NCBI GenBank assembly: GCA_944322375.1 | Contig: CALUOX010000021.1 | Location: forward strand, 1-34,906 | Direction: 5' to 3' | Source: an uncultured Alistipes sp. | Lineage (GTDB): Bacteria > Bacteroidota > Bacteroidia > Bacteroidales > Rikenellaceae | Length of the DNA: 34,906 nt | In this document: positions 1 through 7,513 of the stretch, in pieces | How the letters are laid out: the number at the start of each line of letters is the position of its first letter | How positions within the stretch are numbered: the stretch's first letter is position 1 | Notes under the pieces: model-generated | Database searches by the model: none | What the model was told of the DNA's origin: nothing | The model's input: only the letters and a program-made list of their open reading frames with translations | Position numbers and translations under genes: made by a program

Positions 1-1
1 G

Positions 2-1255
2 TTGCTCCGCATCGTCCGCAACGTACCGGGCAGCGGAATTGTCTATGTACGGACGCGCGAAGGAAGCGAGCAGCTTGCCGAATTCCTCCGGGACGAGGAG
101 ATTCCGGCGGTCTGCTACCACGGCGGACTGTCGAACGTGGAGCGCTCGCTCCGACAGGACGAGTGGCTTGACGGGCGCTACCGCATCATGGTCGCAACGA
201 ACGCCTTCGGCATGGGGATTGACAAACCCGACGTGCGTTTCGTCGTCCACTATTCGATGCCCGATTCGCTCGAAAGCTACTATCAGGAGGCGGGACGCGC
301 AGGCCGCGACGGCCGTCGGGCCTATGCCGTGCTGCTGGTGGGAGAATCGGATGTCGAACGCACCCGACGCCGCATCGAACAGCAGTTTCCGCCGCTCGAC
401 CAGATCAAAGAGGTCTATGAAAAGATCTGTTCCTACCTGCAAGTGGGTATCGGCGACGGGTTGCAGGCGTCGTTTCTCTTCAACCTCCACGATTTCTGCG
501 CCAAATTCCATCTCTATTCGGGCAAAGTCCTTGCCGCGCTGCGGCTGCTTCAGCAGAACGGGTACCTGACATTGACCGAGGAGTTGCGCAATCCGGCAAG
601 GATCATCTTCTGCATCAGCCGCGACGACCTCTACAAGCTGCGGGTCGTACGCAACGATCTCGATCACTTCCTGCGCACCATCCTGCGGCTCTACGACGGC
701 GTTTTTACCGACTTCCGGCCCATCGACGAACAGGAGATCGCCACAGCGGGCGGATTCAAGGTCGAAAAGGTCAGGGAACTGCTCAAACGATTATGGCAGA
801 TGCGGGTCATCCGCTACATTCCGTCCAACACTTCGCCGATGCTCTTTTTCGACAGCGAGCGGCTTCCGGCCGCCGATCTGTACATCGCACCCGAAACCTA
901 CCGTTTCCGGATTGAACAGGCCGAAGAACGCTTTACCCGCATGGTTGCCTATGCCGCCAACGAAGAAGCGTGCCGCAGCATGGTTCTCGAACGCTATTTC
1001 GGGGTGGAGAATCCCTCGGCATGCGGGGTTTGCGACTGCTGTCTGACGGCCCGCAAACGGGCCAAAGCGGCCAAAGCCGATCCTGAGATCGAGGAACGTA
1101 TCCTGCAACTGATCGGCAATGAACCGGTTACGGTCAAGGAGGTCGTTGCGGCATTCCGGTGCGAAGCCTCGATCATCCTCCATGCGGTGGAACATTTGCT
1201 GGAAGAGGGGAAAATTTCGACGCTCGAAAGCGGAAAACTCGCAATTAATCGGTAA
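2..1255 (+). CDS. recQ: RecQ-family ATP-dependent DNA helicase, 3' part (5' end outside window)
   Basis: Superfamily 2 3'-5' DNA helicase used in recombination and fork repair. The reading frame is open to the left edge, so the N-terminal helicase lobe (Walker A, DEAH box) lies outside the window. What remains is the second RecA-like lobe: the YVRTREGSEQLA and CYHGGLS stretch, then VATNAFGMGIDKPDVRFVVH and QEAGRAGRDG, which are motifs V and VI with the arginine finger. It is followed by a RecQ-type zinc module; four cysteines can be seen (EEACRSMVLERYFG, then ACGVCDCC). The C-terminus is a short helical tail rather than a recognisable HRDC domain. The leftmost TTG is not a real start. The stop overlaps a possible -7 element for the next gene. 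Family assignment is secure; the exact paralogue (Bacteroidales often have two RecQ proteins) is not. Confidence 0.93.
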   Translation: MLRIVRNVPGSGIVYVRTREGSEQLAEFLRDEEIPAVCYHGGLSNVERSLRQDEWLDGRYRIMVATNAFGMGIDKPDVRFVVHYSMPDSLESYYQEAGRAGRDGRRAYAVLLVGESDVERTRRRIEQQFPPLDQIKEVYEKICSYLQVGIGDGLQASFLFNLHDFCAKFHLYSGKVLAALRLLQQNGYLTLTEELRNPARIIFCISRDDLYKLRVVRNDLDHFLRTILRLYDGVFTDFRPIDEQEIATAGGFKVEKVRELLKRLWQMRVIRYIPSNTSPMLFFDSERLPAADLYIAPETYRFRIEQAEERFTRMVAYAANEEACRSMVLERYFGVENPSACGVCDCCLTARKRAKAAKADPEIEERILQLIGNEPVTVKEVVAAFRCEASIILHAVEHLLEEGKISTLESGKLAINR

Positions 1256-1260
1256 CTTTG
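1253..1260 (+). promoter_or_regulatory. Possible -7 element TAACTTTG upstream of the exonuclease gene
   Basis: TAACTTTG fits the Bacteroidetes -7 consensus TAnnTTTG and lies 20 nt before the ATG at 1281, overlapping the recQ stop codon. I do not see a TTTG -33 box at the usual 19-21 nt spacing, so this is a half-match only. Confidence 0.35.
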
Positions 1261-1280
1261 TGACACTTGTAAGGAAATCT

Positions 1281-1886
1281 ATGGAAGAACGCACGTTCCG
1301 GCACACCATCACGAACGAAGAAACGGCACAACTGCCGGCAGCGCAATTCGCAGGGCCGATCGTCGTCGTCGATAACGAGAAGCAGATCGAAGCGGCCTGT
1401 CGCAGGCTCACCGCAGCACGCATCGTGGGATTCGATACCGAGACGCGCCCCTCCTTCAAGGCCGGAGTCACCCATCGGGTTGCATTGCTGCAGCTCTCCG
1501 CACCGGATTGCTGTTACCTTTTCCGGCTGTGCCGGATGCGGTTCGGGAAACCGTTGATAAAGCTGCTGGAGAACAGAGAGGTACTGAAGATCGGTGCGGA
1601 TGTCGCCGGCGACATCCGTTCGCTGCGGGTATTGCGGAGATTCCGGCCCGACGGGTTTGTCGATTTGCAGCAGATAGCACCCGAATGGGGCATCGAAGAG
1701 AAGAGCCTGCGCAAACTTTCGGCCATCGTTTTGGGGAAACGGATCTCCAAGGCCCAGCGGCTGAGCAACTGGGAAGCAGCGAATCTGACCGAACAACAGA
1801 AGCTCTATGCCGCCACCGACGCATGGATCTGCACCGAAATCTACCATACACTGCAAAATACCGAGAAACCGCTATGCAAAAAATAA
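1281..1886 (+). CDS. 3'-5' exonuclease domain protein (DEDD/RNase D-like)
   Basis: A 201-residue DnaQ-like (DEDD) exonuclease similar to the stand-alone 3'-5' exonuclease domain of RNase D and WRN. Visible motifs are ExoI FDTETRP (Asp and Glu metal ligands), ExoII around KIGADVAGDIRSL, and ExoIII YAATDAW with the conserved Tyr and Asp. The segment between holds the family's FVDLQQIAPEWGIEEKSLRKLS and KAQRLSNWE signature. It is expected to trim DNA or RNA 3' ends using two divalent metals. The ATG at 1281 was chosen because it opens just before the conserved fold; an upstream ATG at 1119 would overlap recQ by more than 130 nt. Its 3' end overlaps the next gene by 13 nt, so it is probably translated in one operon with it. 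Substrate (RNA or DNA) cannot be told from sequence. Confidence 0.88.
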   Translation: MEERTFRHTITNEETAQLPAAQFAGPIVVVDNEKQIEAACRRLTAARIVGFDTETRPSFKAGVTHRVALLQLSAPDCCYLFRLCRMRFGKPLIKLLENREVLKIGADVAGDIRSLRVLRRFRPDGFVDLQQIAPEWGIEEKSLRKLSAIVLGKRISKAQRLSNWEAANLTEQQKLYAATDAWICTEIYHTLQNTEKPLCKK

Positions 1887-3082
1887 CCCGACCGCGCATT
1901 TATCTGCGCAGAGGCAAGGAGGAATCCCTTTTGCGCCGTCATCCCTGGATCTTTTCGGGTGCGATCGGACGCGTGGAGTGTCCGGGCGAGACGCTTGCCG
2001 AGGGGGAGACGGTCGATGTCCATACGGCTTCGGGCGACTTCATCGCACGCGGGCACTACCAGATCGGCTCGATCGCCGTACGGGTGCTGACCTTCGACGA
2101 CGAAGCGATCGACGGTGCATGGTGGATGCGGCGCCTTCGCTCGGCCTACGATCTGCGTCATACGCTGCATCTTACGGAGAACGCTCAGACGACCTGCTAC
2201 CGGCTGGTGCACGGCGAAGGGGATCTGCTGCCGGGACTGGTCATCGACATCTACGGGACGACAGCCGTCATCCAGTGCCACTCGGTCGGCATGTACCGTT
2301 CGCGCATGCAGATTGCACAGGCGCTCACCGCACTCTACGGCGACCGGCTGACGGCCATATACGACAAGAGCGCCCAGACGGTTCCCTACAAAGCCGGCCT
2401 GAACGCCATCGACGGGTATCTGACGGGGAGGGCGGCGACCCCTTCGCAAGAGGTGCTGGAAAACGGCCATCGTTTTCTGGTCAACTGGGAAGAGGGGCAG
2501 AAAACGGGCTTTTTCCTCGACCAGCGCTGCAACCGCGAACTGGTCGAACGGTACGCCGCCGGCCGCACCGTGCTGAATACCTTCTGCTATACGGGAGGAT
2601 TTTCGGTCTATGCCGCAGCGGGCGGTGCCCGCGAGATCTGTTCGGTGGATGCCTCGGAACGGGCCGTGCAGCTGGCTGAACAGAACATGCGGCTGAATTT
2701 CGGAGAGGAGGCGCGCCATACGACGCTGGCCTGCGATGCGGTCGAATACCTCAAGGAGATCGGGCCGCGCTACGATCTGATCATCCTCGATCCGCCGGCC
2801 TTCGCCAAGCACCACAAGGTGCTGGGCAACGCCATGCAGGGTTACAAGCGGCTCAATGCCCGCGCCTTGTCGCAGATCCGGCCGGGCGGCATTCTGTTTA
2901 CCTTTTCCTGCTCGCAGGCCGTATCGAAGGAGTTGTTCCGCACGACGGTCTTTTCGGCGGCGGCCATCGCCGGACGGCGTGTGCGCATTCTGCACCAGCT
3001 CACGCAACCGGCCGACCACCCGATCAACATCTACCACCCCGAAGGAGAATACCTCAAAGGGCTGGTACTTTATGTCGAATAG
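1874..3082 (+). CDS. Class I SAM-dependent rRNA methyltransferase (RlmI-like)
   Basis: A 402-residue protein of the RlmI/YccW type, expected to make 5-methylcytosine in 23S rRNA (C1962 in E. coli numbering) from S-adenosylmethionine. Residues 1 to about 80 look like a PUA RNA-binding domain (RRGKEESLLRRHPWIFSGAI). The central part carries the family's QKTGFFLDQR stretch. The Rossmann core starts near residue 235 with SAM motif I NTFCYTGGFSVYAAAGGA, followed by an acidic residue in CSVDAS. Motif IV DPPAFAKH is near residue 306 and FTFSCSQAV near residue 340. The ATG at 1874 overlaps the preceding gene's stop and gives the usual family length; the longer upstream open frame is out-of-frame overlap with the exonuclease. 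The next gene starts inside its last codons, indicating translational coupling. Confidence 0.9.
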   Translation: MQKITRPRIYLRRGKEESLLRRHPWIFSGAIGRVECPGETLAEGETVDVHTASGDFIARGHYQIGSIAVRVLTFDDEAIDGAWWMRRLRSAYDLRHTLHLTENAQTTCYRLVHGEGDLLPGLVIDIYGTTAVIQCHSVGMYRSRMQIAQALTALYGDRLTAIYDKSAQTVPYKAGLNAIDGYLTGRAATPSQEVLENGHRFLVNWEEGQKTGFFLDQRCNRELVERYAAGRTVLNTFCYTGGFSVYAAAGGAREICSVDASERAVQLAEQNMRLNFGEEARHTTLACDAVEYLKEIGPRYDLIILDPPAFAKHHKVLGNAMQGYKRLNARALSQIRPGGILFTFSCSQAVSKELFRTTVFSAAAIAGRRVRILHQLTQPADHPINIYHPEGEYLKGLVLYVE

Positions 3083-3749
3083 TCTCCACAGCCCTATGAC
3101 GAACGATCCCGACACATCCACCCTCCCCACAGCCGCCGACGCGGACACGGCGGGCGCCGCAACCTCAACCGCCGCAACGCATGAGAGGGGCCGTATCTCC
3201 CCTGTTGCGGAGAACGTATCCGAAGGTTTCGCGCAGGGCGCCAAGCCCCAAGACAGTGAACGGATCGATGCCGTATGCCGCTGGCTGGATGAAGCGGGCA
3301 TCACCTACACGTGTTACTTCCACGAGGCGTCGCCGACGATCGAGGAGGCGAAACGCCATTGGCGGCAGGACGGGTCGAAACACTGCAAGAACCTCTTCTT
3401 CCGCAACCACAAGGGCAACCGCCACTATCTGGTCTGCTTCGACTGCGACCGCTCGCTGGCGATCCACGACCTTGAGCACCGGCTTCATCAGGGAAAACTG
3501 ACCTTTGCATCACCCGAGCGCATGCAGCGTTATCTGGGGCTGAAGCCCGGTTCGGTATCGCCCTTCGGGCTGATCAACGACGCGGAGCACCATGTGCATC
3601 TCTTTCTGGACCGCAACCTGCGTCGTTGCGAGACGTTGAGTTTTCATCCCAACGACTGCCGCGCGACGGTCGTCATCGCCCGCACGGAGTTCGAACGTTA
3701 TCTGGCGCGCGTCGGCAACAGCTGCGAATACATCGACTTGTACGAATAA
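3072..3749 (+). CDS. Prolyl-/aminoacyl-tRNA deacylase, ProX/YbaK family, with N-terminal extension
   Basis: Trans-editing enzyme that hydrolyses mischarged tRNA, typically Ala-tRNA(Pro). The YbaK/ProX fold starts at about residue 57 (ERIDAVCRWLDEAG) and runs to the end. It includes HCKNLFFRNHKGNRHYLVC, with the conserved Lys thought to act in catalysis, and GLKPGSVSPFGLINDA, a signature loop of the family. ProX proteins are usually about 160-170 residues; here the first roughly 55 residues are an Ala/Thr/Asp-rich extension with no recognised domain. The chosen ATG at 3072 overlaps the rlmI-like stop; an in-frame ATG at 3096 is an alternative, and no later start precedes the core domain. Last gene of the plus-strand cluster; the next gene is convergent. 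Confidence 0.88.
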   Translation: MSNSLHSPMTNDPDTSTLPTAADADTAGAATSTAATHERGRISPVAENVSEGFAQGAKPQDSERIDAVCRWLDEAGITYTCYFHEASPTIEEAKRHWRQDGSKHCKNLFFRNHKGNRHYLVCFDCDRSLAIHDLEHRLHQGKLTFASPERMQRYLGLKPGSVSPFGLINDAEHHVHLFLDRNLRRCETLSFHPNDCRATVVIARTEFERYLARVGNSCEYIDLYE

Positions 3750-3785
3750 GCCATTCCCCCTGATTTCGATTCTTGATTACATCGA

Positions 3786-4169
3786 TCAAAAATCTATTGT
3801 ATAGACTGCCGAGCTATTCCCGCTTGCTTTGAGCACAAACGGTTCTTTCCCTCGGCTAACATAAATCTTAACATTTGCAGTGGCATCAACACTAATACTC
3901 GCACGAAACCCTTTTGATACGGGTCCGTACGTTTCACTCCACCCTGCATATATGCCGGAAAAAGTTTCAGGCCCCATATCGGTTTCGACAGTGAATCTCA
4001 AACTATATTTGTATGCACAGCTGAATTGATACTTTACATAATAGTTCGGTATATCCGTATTTTCTTCTGTAACTTCATTAGTAGAGTGTTCATCCGAATC
4101 CGCTTTTTCACAAGAAAAGAGGCAGACAGATACGAAAACCATCGAAGCTATAACCAATAAACGTTTCAT
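3786..4169 (-). CDS. Small hypothetical lipoprotein
   Basis: A 127-residue protein starting with a lipoprotein signal peptide: MKRLL, a hydrophobic stretch, and lipobox LFSC with the acylated cysteine at position 20. Acidic residues soon after the cysteine (EKADSDEH) are compatible with Bacteroidetes export of lipoproteins to the cell surface. The mature part (about residues 40-127) is rich in aromatic residues and beta-strand-like (YYVKYQFSCAYKYSLRFTVET), suggesting a small beta-sandwich. I do not recognise a family. The gene is AT-richer than its neighbours and sits in an AT-richer pocket with the non-coding stretch that follows. It is convergent with the ProX gene, 36 nt apart. Confidence 0.7.
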   Translation of the reverse strand: MKRLLVIASMVFVSVCLFSCEKADSDEHSTNEVTEENTDIPNYYVKYQFSCAYKYSLRFTVETDMGPETFSGIYAGWSETYGPVSKGFRASISVDATANVKIYVSRGKEPFVLKASGNSSAVYTIDF

Positions 4170-4291
4170 CTGATTGCATAATTTATTATTACATTAACAC
4201 CGTCAAATTCCGTCCTGCCGAATCATGGATACGCACATAAAAAAAGCGCGGACAGAACTCTGTTATCGATCCATGAGGTCTTCGACTACCT

Positions 4292-4359
4292 AACCACCAA
4301 ATAAACGAGTAAAGCCCACGCCATGCGACGTGAGCGTCATCGCTTTACTCCCGGTGGTT
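4292..4359. repeat. Two-tier inverted repeat (possible structured RNA or regulatory element)
   Basis: Outer arms AACCACC (4292-4298) and GGTGGTT (4353-4359); inner arms GAGTAAAGC (4307-4315) and GCTTTACTC (4342-4350), all perfect. An apical mini-hairpin GACG-TGAG-CGTC lies at 4327-4338. The asymmetric internal loop (8 nt against 2 nt) and lack of a T-run make it unlike a simple terminator. Confidence 0.6.
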
Positions 4360-4481
4360 TGAATTTGTCGAAGTTTCATGAACCGGAACACAAGCTAAAC
4401 GCTTTTTCCCATATGTCTAAAACATGCGTATCGAACGGGTCATCCCATCATAGGCATTACCTTTATAAATCGAACCTTTTA

Positions 4482-4489
4482 CAAATATA
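4482..4489 (-). promoter_or_regulatory. Possible -7 element TATATTTG on the minus strand
   Basis: On the minus strand this reads TATATTTG, an exact TAnnTTTG match. It overlaps the intergenic side of namZ's 3' end and would drive a transcript through the structured element into the small lipoprotein gene with a leader of about 310 nt. The -33 box is only approximate (TCTG at 18 nt). Confidence 0.4.
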
Positions 4490-4495
4490 CGGCAT

Positions 4496-5677
4496 TTATT
4501 CGTAAATCAGATACTTCGCTCTGAGTTTTGCATAACGCTCCAGATCGGGCTGCCAGCGCGCCTCGATCTCCCCGGCCGCGCAGCCGTCGAGAATCATCTC
4601 GCGCACCCATCCCACACCGATCAGCTTCTCGAACATCGGTGTGAAGAACGCTTCACCCCGATCCAACGCCCGACAGGCTTCGATCACGTAACGAAGCGTC
4701 AACCCTTCGGAAAGAATCTCCTCATAGGGAAGGCTGCTCAGATCGATTCCATGACAGAGTTGTCCCTCCAGGGGCGGATGTTTCGCTCCGGCCGTCGGAC
4801 GCGGCGTAAAGGTATAGGGGAAGCGATCGGCCGGAAGATCGGGATGGCCGTAGATCTCGAACGGATGGTCCGTGCCGCGTCCCAGGCTGACGATCGTCCC
4901 CTCGAAGAGACAGAGCGACGGATAGAGATAGATCGAGCGCTGCGTAGGAAGATTGGGCGACGGAGCAACGGGCAGTTCGTAACGTGTCGCATGCGTGTAG
5001 TTGCGGCACGGCACCACCTTCAGGTCGCACGGCTTCGCCCACCCCTCACCGACGGCCATGCGGGCGATCTCGCCCATCGTCAGGCCATGTACCACCGGTA
5101 TGGGCAGCGCCCCGACACCCGACTTGTAGTTCATGTCGAGGATCGGGCCGTCGATATACGAACCGTTGGGATTGGGCCGGTCGAGGACGATCACGCGATG
5201 TCCGAAATCGGCGCAGGCGTCCATCATCCGCAGCATCGAGATATAATAGGTATAGAATCGCAGTCCCACGTCCTGCATATCGACAACCAGAACGTCGAAC
5301 GACTGCATCGCCTCATCCGACGGACGACGCGTGCGGCCGTCATAGAGCGAGCGGATCGGAATGCCGGTGCGTTCATCGACCGAGCTGGCCACATGCTCGC
5401 CGGCATCGGCCGTACCCCGGAATCCGTGTTCGGGCGAGAAGATGCCGGTCAGCTCGATGCCGCTGCGATACAGCAGATCGACGAGGTGTTCATCACCCAC
5501 CCGTGCGGTCTGATTGGCCAGAACCGCCACCCGTTGTCCCCGCAGCAGCGGGAAATAGGCGGCCGTATCGGCTGCCCCGACCATGACCTCGTCCGCCGGG
5601 GTGGCGGCCCCGCAAACGGGCAGACCGGCAAAAAGGCCCATTATCAGACTGCAAAGAGTCTTTCGCAACGTCTTCAT
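4496..5677 (-). CDS. namZ: Exo-beta-N-acetylmuramidase NamZ (DUF1343, GH171)
   Basis: A 393-residue protein of the DUF1343/YbbC family, for which NamZ from Bacillus and Tannerella defined an exo-N-acetylmuramidase activity releasing MurNAc from peptidoglycan fragments. It opens with a Sec signal peptide (MKTLRKTLCSLIMGLFAGLPVCGAA), so it acts in the periplasm or beyond. Family hallmarks are clear: VAVLANQTARV near residue 50, FSPEHGFRGTADAGE near 80 with the conserved Glu and His, VVDMQDVGLRFYTY near 130, VLDRPNPNG near 165, and SPNLPTQRSIYLYPSLCLFEGT near 240 followed by SLGRGTDHPFEIYG. Length matches the family. It begins 5 nt after the fprA stop and is presumably cotranscribed. Likely role is recycling or scavenging of cell-wall sugar; the functional link to FprA is not obvious. 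Confidence 0.9.
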   Translation of the reverse strand: MKTLRKTLCSLIMGLFAGLPVCGAATPADEVMVGAADTAAYFPLLRGQRVAVLANQTARVGDEHLVDLLYRSGIELTGIFSPEHGFRGTADAGEHVASSVDERTGIPIRSLYDGRTRRPSDEAMQSFDVLVVDMQDVGLRFYTYYISMLRMMDACADFGHRVIVLDRPNPNGSYIDGPILDMNYKSGVGALPIPVVHGLTMGEIARMAVGEGWAKPCDLKVVPCRNYTHATRYELPVAPSPNLPTQRSIYLYPSLCLFEGTIVSLGRGTDHPFEIYGHPDLPADRFPYTFTPRPTAGAKHPPLEGQLCHGIDLSSLPYEEILSEGLTLRYVIEACRALDRGEAFFTPMFEKLIGVGWVREMILDGCAAGEIEARWQPDLERYAKLRAKYLIYE

Positions 5678-5682
5678 GTTTC

Positions 5683-6873
5683 TCAGGATTTCATGTCAGC
5701 GGCAACCGCCTCGGCAAGGGCCCGGCAGGCCGGTTCAACCGCCGTCGAATACCCTTGTTTCAATTCGACGGGCGCACCGATCATCGGCCACTTCATCGAT
5801 TCGGCGAACTCCGTCATGCGGCGCACGGCGGCACCCGCCCAGGTGAAGGAGCCGAAGCAGGCGAAACGACGATACGGAATGCAGCGTGCCGAGAGCTTGG
5901 ACAAAAGACTCTCGACGGGCGGATAGAGCTGCCCGTTGTAGGTCGGAGATCCGACGATCAGCGTATCGTAGCGGAAGATATCGCGCAGCACCTGCGACAG
6001 GTCGGCCGTCGAGAGGTTGTACATCACCACCGGTTTCACGCCCGCGGCAACCAGCTCCCGGGCAATCCGTTCGGCCGTCTGCTCCGTATTTCCGTACATT
6101 GATCCGTAGGCCAGCACGACACCCGGTTCGCCCTCGTAGCGGCTCAGACGATCGTACATCGCCACCACACGTCCGATTTCACGACGCCACACGGGGCCGT
6201 GCGTCGAACAGATCGTGGCGATATCCAGTCCCGCGACCTTCTGCAGCGCCCGTTGTACGGGTTGGCCGTATTTGCCCACGATGCAGGCATAATAGCGGCC
6301 CATCTCCGTCCAGAAGGGTTCCACATCCAGCTCCTCATCGGTCACGCCGCCGTTGAGCGCCCCGAACGTACCGAAAGCGTCGCCCGAAAAGATCGTCCGC
6401 TCCTCGGCGCACCACGACACCATCGTCTCCGGCCAATGAACCATCGGGATAAGATGGAACGAGAGGGTCAGGCCACCCAGATCGAGCACATCGCCCTCCT
6501 TGACCTCGACCGTACCGTCGGCAATGCCGTAGTAGCCGCCGATCATCTGCAGCGTCCTGGCGTTTCCGACGATCCGCACGTCGGGATAGACCTGCCGGAT
6601 GGCGGCGATCGACGCCGAATGGTCCGGCTCCATATGATTGATGACCAGATAATCCAGCGGACGGTCGCCCAACCGCTCGCGGACATTGGCCAACAGACGT
6701 CCCGTATAGCAGGCATCGACCGTATCGATAAGTGCCGTCCGCTCGCCGCATACGACATAGGCATTGTAGGAGACGCCCAGCGGCAGCGACCACAACCCCT
6801 CGAAGAGCTGTTTCATACGGTCGTTGACGCCGACATAGAAAATTCGATCACTGAGTTTCGTCAGATCTTTCAT
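5683..6873 (-). CDS. FprA-family A-type flavoprotein (diiron O2/NO reductase)
   Basis: A 396-residue flavodiiron protein that reduces O2 to water or NO to N2O with electrons usually supplied by rubredoxin, protecting anaerobes from oxidative or nitrosative stress. The N-terminal metallo-beta-lactamase-like domain (about 1-250) has the diiron ligands: INHMEPDHSASI (His-x-Glu-x-Asp-His), a later His in MVHWPET, Asp in FSGDAFG, and His in CSTHGPVW. The C-terminal flavodoxin domain starts near residue 255 with the FMN phosphate loop YGSMYGNTEQTA and continues with VGSPTYNGQ and CFGSFTWAG. No rubredoxin domain is fused. The start at 6873 (MKDLTKLSDRIFYVGVND) matches the family; an ATG 10 codons upstream is possible. 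Cotranscribed with namZ. Two direct repeats sit 41-73 nt upstream. Confidence 0.93.
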   Translation of the reverse strand: MKDLTKLSDRIFYVGVNDRMKQLFEGLWSLPLGVSYNAYVVCGERTALIDTVDACYTGRLLANVRERLGDRPLDYLVINHMEPDHSASIAAIRQVYPDVRIVGNARTLQMIGGYYGIADGTVEVKEGDVLDLGGLTLSFHLIPMVHWPETMVSWCAEERTIFSGDAFGTFGALNGGVTDEELDVEPFWTEMGRYYACIVGKYGQPVQRALQKVAGLDIATICSTHGPVWRREIGRVVAMYDRLSRYEGEPGVVLAYGSMYGNTEQTAERIARELVAAGVKPVVMYNLSTADLSQVLRDIFRYDTLIVGSPTYNGQLYPPVESLLSKLSARCIPYRRFACFGSFTWAGAAVRRMTEFAESMKWPMIGAPVELKQGYSTAVEPACRALAEAVAADMKS

Positions 6874-6913
6874 GGTGTCACGTTTTATGATTGTATTTTT
6901 CACTCTTTGTTTG

Positions 6914-6946
6914 CGGACTGTTTACAGACCGTTACGGACTCTTTAC
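6914..6946. repeat. Two direct repeats 21 bp apart upstream of fprA (possible operator)
   Basis: CGGACTGTTTAC at 6914-6925 and CGGACTCTTTAC at 6935-6946 agree at 11 of 12 positions and are offset by 21 bp, two turns of the helix. They lie 41-73 nt before the fprA start codon. Such same-face repeats often bind a dimeric regulator; a redox or NO-responsive factor would make sense but is inferred only from the neighbouring gene. Confidence 0.45.
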
Positions 6947-7233
6947 GGGTTTCCGGCCCGTTCGCGCGGCGGAAGACACCTCTACCCTCTCACCCCGTTA
7001 CCCTCCGGACAGTCATGACGCTCCGCCCTCTCCGTCGGGCTCCGTCGGATCGTTCTCGGGATGCCCGGAACGTATCCGCCGCACGGAGACCCTTTCCGAA
7101 CACCCCGGCCACACCTCCGATCTTCGATTCCGACACCGGACCGACCTCGATCGCCAACCGTCCGAACCGTCCGATGGCCGGACCGCCAAACAGCCGGATG
7201 ACAGCTCGTTGCCGCCACAGGCCGAAGCCGTTG

Positions 7234-7241
7234 CAAAGGTA
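7234..7241 (-). promoter_or_regulatory. Possible -7 element TACCTTTG for fprA-namZ
   Basis: Minus-strand TACCTTTG is an exact TAnnTTTG match. It is about 360 nt upstream of fprA, so it would imply a long leader containing the direct repeats. No good -33 TTTG at 19-21 nt; the nearest TTTG is 31 nt away. Confidence 0.3.
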
Positions 7242-7453
7242 CATTTTTTCGACGAAAAAACGCCATCTTCCTCAAAGTATCGCAATGCCGACGGAATTTG
7301 CGGCATCAAGCGATTCCGACATCCGACAACCGCCCCGTCGTACCGTGCAAAAGACGATCCGGGATGCGGCTTTATTGTGGTGCCGCACCGTTTTCGTTCC
7401 AGAGGTTCCGGAGAAAACGGGAAGAGTCGCTCCGGGAACACGGGAACAAGCGA

Positions 7454-7491
7454 AGGGAGACGCTCTCCGCCATGGCGGAGAGCGTCTCCCT
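7454..7491. terminator. Perfect 38-bp palindrome downstream of prfB
   Basis: AGGGAGACGCTCTCCGCCA followed directly by its exact reverse complement. It lies 23 nt after the prfB stop codon on the minus strand. The RNA would form a very stable stem with a minimal loop. There is no clear U-run after it, so it may act as a 3'-end-protecting or factor-assisted terminator rather than a classical intrinsic one. Confidence 0.6.
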
Positions 7492-7513
7492 GTTTACTCG
7501 CTCACGAATGTCA

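Larger units (their letters stand above)
4170..4495. other. Gene-free, AT-richer stretch with a structured element
   Basis: No convincing gene. The one open frame (60 codons, plus strand, 4323-4505) has no family likeness and runs through the inverted repeat. The stretch holds a two-part inverted repeat (4292-4359) and a minus-strand -7 match (4482-4489), so it may be the long 5' leader of the downstream lipoprotein gene or a small RNA. Confidence 0.5.
6874..7513. other. Gene-free stretch between prfB and fprA
   Basis: 640 nt with open frames in several phases but none with recognisable protein character; the composition is simply GC-rich. It contains the perfect palindrome after prfB (7454-7491), a minus-strand -7 match (7234-7241) and a pair of direct repeats just upstream of fprA (6914-6946). 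An 84-codon minus-strand frame starting at 7244 overlaps the -7 element and resembles nothing known, so I do not call it. Confidence 0.5.

Noticed and set aside
1508-1873. Upstream extension of the RlmI-like gene
   Set aside because: Overlaps the exonuclease out of frame; conserved PUA start is at 1874.
4292-4359. End of an insertion sequence
   Set aside because: Inverted arms are only tens of bases apart with no transposase or target-site duplication nearby.
4323-4505. 60-codon plus-strand open frame
   Set aside because: Runs through the inverted repeat and into the 3' end of namZ, no family likeness and no start context; treated as non-coding.
6990-7244. 84-codon minus-strand frame upstream of fprA
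   Set aside because: Begins right at the -7 element, no recognisable domain, and parallel frames in other phases are equally open because of high GC.
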